Assembly: GCF_028274965.1 (NCBI RefSeq)
Contig: NZ_JAQCNO010000055.1
Span: forward strand, 1-64,000
From: Natronomonas sp.
GTDB lineage: Archaea; Halobacteriota; Halobacteria; Halobacteriales; Haloarculaceae
Length of the DNA stretch: 64,000 nucleotides
Reading direction: 5' to 3'
The translations under genes and the position numbers were made by a program. Of the stretch, positions 62,524 through 64,000 are shown in pieces. Each line of letters starts with the position of its first letter. The stretch's first letter is position 1. A model generated the notes under the pieces. The model had not been told where the DNA came from. It saw only the letters and a program-made list of their open reading frames with translations, and did not search any database.

Positions 62524-63198
62524 TCACTCGAACGCCCGGAGGATCCCCTGGCCGTCGGTCGGCCCGATGTCGGGCAGCGAGGCCCGCTCGGGGTGCGGCA
62601 TCAACACGGCGACGTTGTCGCTCTCGCCGAGAACGCCCGCGACGTTGTCCTTCGACCCGTTGGGGTTGGCCGCGTCGGTCGCCTCCCCGTCGGCGTCGCA
62701 GTACCGAAAGAGGACCCGGTCGTCGGCCCGCAGCGCCTCGAGGCCGTCGTCGCCGATCTCGAACCGCCCCTCGCCGTGGGCGATCGGAAGCTCGATCACG
62801 TCCCCGGGCTCGAAGGCCGCCGTCCAGGGCGTCTCGGCGTTCTCGACGCGGAGCCGAACCGGCTCGCACTGAAACCGGGCGCTGCGGTTCGTCGTGAACG
62901 CCCCCGGCGCGAGCCCGCTCTCGGAGCCGATCTGCGCGCCGTTGCAGACCCCGAGGACGGGCGTTCCGGCCTCGGCCGCCGCCCGCACCTCGGCGAGGAT
63001 CGGCGTCCTGGCGGCCATCGCGCCGGCGCGGAGGTAATCGCCGTAGGAGAACCCACCCGGGATGACGACGCCGGTCGGATCGTCCGGGAGGCCGTCGGCG
63101 TGCCAGACGATCTCGCAGTCGATCCCGAGGTGTTCGAGCGCGCGAACGGCGTCGCGATCGCAGTTCGACCCGCCGAAGCGAACGACCGCGACGGTCAC
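62524..63198 (-). CDS. purQ: Phosphoribosylformylglycinamidine synthase subunit PurQ
   Basis: A 224-residue class I glutamine amidotransferase. VVRFGGSNCDRDAVRALEHL at the start, oxyanion PGGFSYGDYLRAGAMA, nucleophile Cys in PVLGVCNGAQIGSESGL, and catalytic His-Glu in MPHPERAS. It supplies ammonia to PurL in purine synthesis; purL is not in the window. It follows purS by 52 nt. Confidence 0.96.
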   Translation of the reverse strand: MTVAVVRFGGSNCDRDAVRALEHLGIDCEIVWHADGLPDDPTGVVIPGGFSYGDYLRAGAMAARTPILAEVRAAAEAGTPVLGVCNGAQIGSESGLAPGAFTTNRSARFQCEPVRLRVENAETPWTAAFEPGDVIELPIAHGEGRFEIGDDGLEALRADDRVLFRYCDADGEATDAANPNGSKDNVAGVLGESDNVAVLMPHPERASLPDIGPTDGQGILRAFE

Positions 63199-63250
63199 GA
63201 GGTGGCCTCCGTGTGCGGGTCGACCGCCGGGACGCCGAACCCGGAGGCGG

Positions 63251-63508
63251 TCACGATGGAGCCTCCGTGACCTCGATCTCGTAGTCGTGGATGGTCGGGT
63301 TCGCGAGCAGCCGATCGGCCATCTCGGCGGCCCGGGACTCGGCCGCGGCGGCGTCGTCGGCCCGCATGTCGAGTTCGAACCGATCGGCCGAGCGGAGGTC
63401 GTTGAGCTCGAACCCGAGCCGTTCGAGCGCCCGTTGGGTGGTCTCGGCCTCGGGGTCGAGGACGCCCCGCTTGAGACGGACGGTGACGGTCGCGGTGTAG
63501 GCGGCCAT
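63251..63508 (-). CDS. purS: Phosphoribosylformylglycinamidine synthase subunit PurS
   Basis: An 85-residue PurS: AAYTATVTVRLKRGVLDPEA, LERLGFELNDLRSADRFELD, MADRLLANPTIHDYEIEVTE. It bridges PurQ and PurL in the archaeal three-subunit FGAM synthase. TATA-like GTTTTTAC ~28 nt upstream of the ATG. Confidence 0.95.
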   Translation of the reverse strand: MAAYTATVTVRLKRGVLDPEAETTQRALERLGFELNDLRSADRFELDMRADDAAAAESRAAEMADRLLANPTIHDYEIEVTEAPS

Positions 63509-63595
63509 ACGTTCCGAGGCGTGTTCGTCGGTAAAAACCGTTGTGGGACTCGCTCGGCCGTCGGCGCTCCGGTGCGAGACGCGGCGTTCGGCGTT

Positions 63596-64000
63596 TCAGC
63601 CGCCGTACTCCTCGAGGTACGCCGACCGGCAGTTCGGACAGAGGTCCCCCGGGATCAGCGAGGAGCCCTCCGGGTTCCACGCCCGCGAGCAGCCGTCACA
63701 GCGGAGCGTTGCGGCGCCGCCCTCGCCGGTGTCGGTGTCGTCCCGTCCGTCGCGGTCGGGAGATGTCTCGTCGCCGGCGCGAAACTCCGGCCACTCGGTC
63801 GGCGCCCGGCCGTCGGCCTCTTCGGAGTCCTCGGAGTCGTCGGTGAGGATCACCGCGTCGTGCGTGACCGCCGCGTCCGACCCGGATTCCGGTCCGGGCC
63901 CGTGCTCGGACTCCTCGGGCGGATCGGGGTCGCCCCCCGACGGCCGATCGATCACCGCCGTCGTCCACCCGCTCGCGCCGTCGGCGTCCGCCTCCGCTGG
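63596..64000 (-). CDS. Zinc-ribbon protein (DUF7093-like), N-terminus beyond the window
   Basis: The C-terminal ~134 residues of a protein open to the window edge. It has an acidic linker with AVILTDDS and TEWPEFRAGDE, then a zinc ribbon LRCDGCSRAWNPEGSSLIPGDLCPNC. It matches the linker and C-terminal ribbon of the 35227-36021 protein, so it is a paralogue. The N-terminal ribbon would lie past base 64000. Confidence 0.65.
   Translation of the reverse strand, partial: PAEADADGASGWTTAVIDRPSGGDPDPPEESEHGPGPESGSDAAVTHDAVILTDDSEDSEEADGRAPTEWPEFRAGDETSPDRDGRDDTDTGEGGAATLRCDGCSRAWNPEGSSLIPGDLCPNCRSAYLEEYGG

Overview
The window is a high-GC, gene-dense stretch of a haloarchaeal (class Halobacteria) chromosome. 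The proteins are very acidic. Many genes are leaderless, with a TATA element about 25-32 nt upstream of the start codon. The marker genes are archaeal: Hel308, Cgi121/KEOPS, GatD, the EndA splicing endonuclease, the archaeosine enzymes, SAMP1-like modifiers and a PGF-CTERM protein. I see no tRNA or rRNA gene, no CRISPR array and no transposase. It reads as ordinary core chromosome rather than an island. I identify about 63 protein genes; the first (SPFH protein) and the last (zinc-ribbon protein) run off the ends.

Layout. 0-5 kb: the SPFH tail, small DNA-binding proteins, and a surface-signalling locus made of a membrane-anchored one-component regulator (2320-3366), its secreted PGF-CTERM paralogue (3394-4095) and a secreted coiled-coil protein coupled to it (4092-4952). 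5-15 kb: TRAM protein, cysteine-cluster protein, phosphohexomutase, KEOPS Cgi121 next to Hel308, a histidine kinase with a complete LOV signature, a three-cysteine ferredoxin and malate dehydrogenase. 15-28 kb: UvrA, a large surface protein, zinc-ribbon and membrane proteins, a HEAT-repeat protein, a geranylgeranyl reductase, an esterase and a CheY-like regulator. 28-45 kb: thioesterase, mutS-mutL operon, ThiD, small haloarchaeal families, YgfZ-like protein, a MinD-like ATPase, TrpS, EndA, a protein joining a NucS-like N-domain to zinc ribbons, and a GCS2-like enzyme. 45-64 kb: OCD-family dehydrogenase, HAD phosphatase, MobB, GatD, a three-gene MoaD-like operon, ArcS, TgtA, SAMP1, an aldehyde ferredoxin oxidoreductase, RaSEA, a MATE exporter, a DUF418 protein, Hsp20, PurQ and PurS.

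How the genes work together. Three enzymes of tRNA archaeosine formation (TgtA, ArcS, RaSEA) lie within about 8 kb, mixed with two MoaD/SAMP-type beta-grasp proteins, the MoCo/Wco enzyme AOR and, further off, MobB. This brings tRNA modification, ubiquitin-like modification and pterin-cofactor functions close together. MutS, MutL (with an endonuclease-type motif), UvrA and Hel308 make the window rich in DNA repair. The best candidates for less-described biology are the 2.3-5 kb surface-signalling locus, the GGAR-ending ubiquitin-like proteins, the tightly packed MoaD-like operon, the LOV kinase, and the NucS-domain/zinc-ribbon protein without a nuclease domain.
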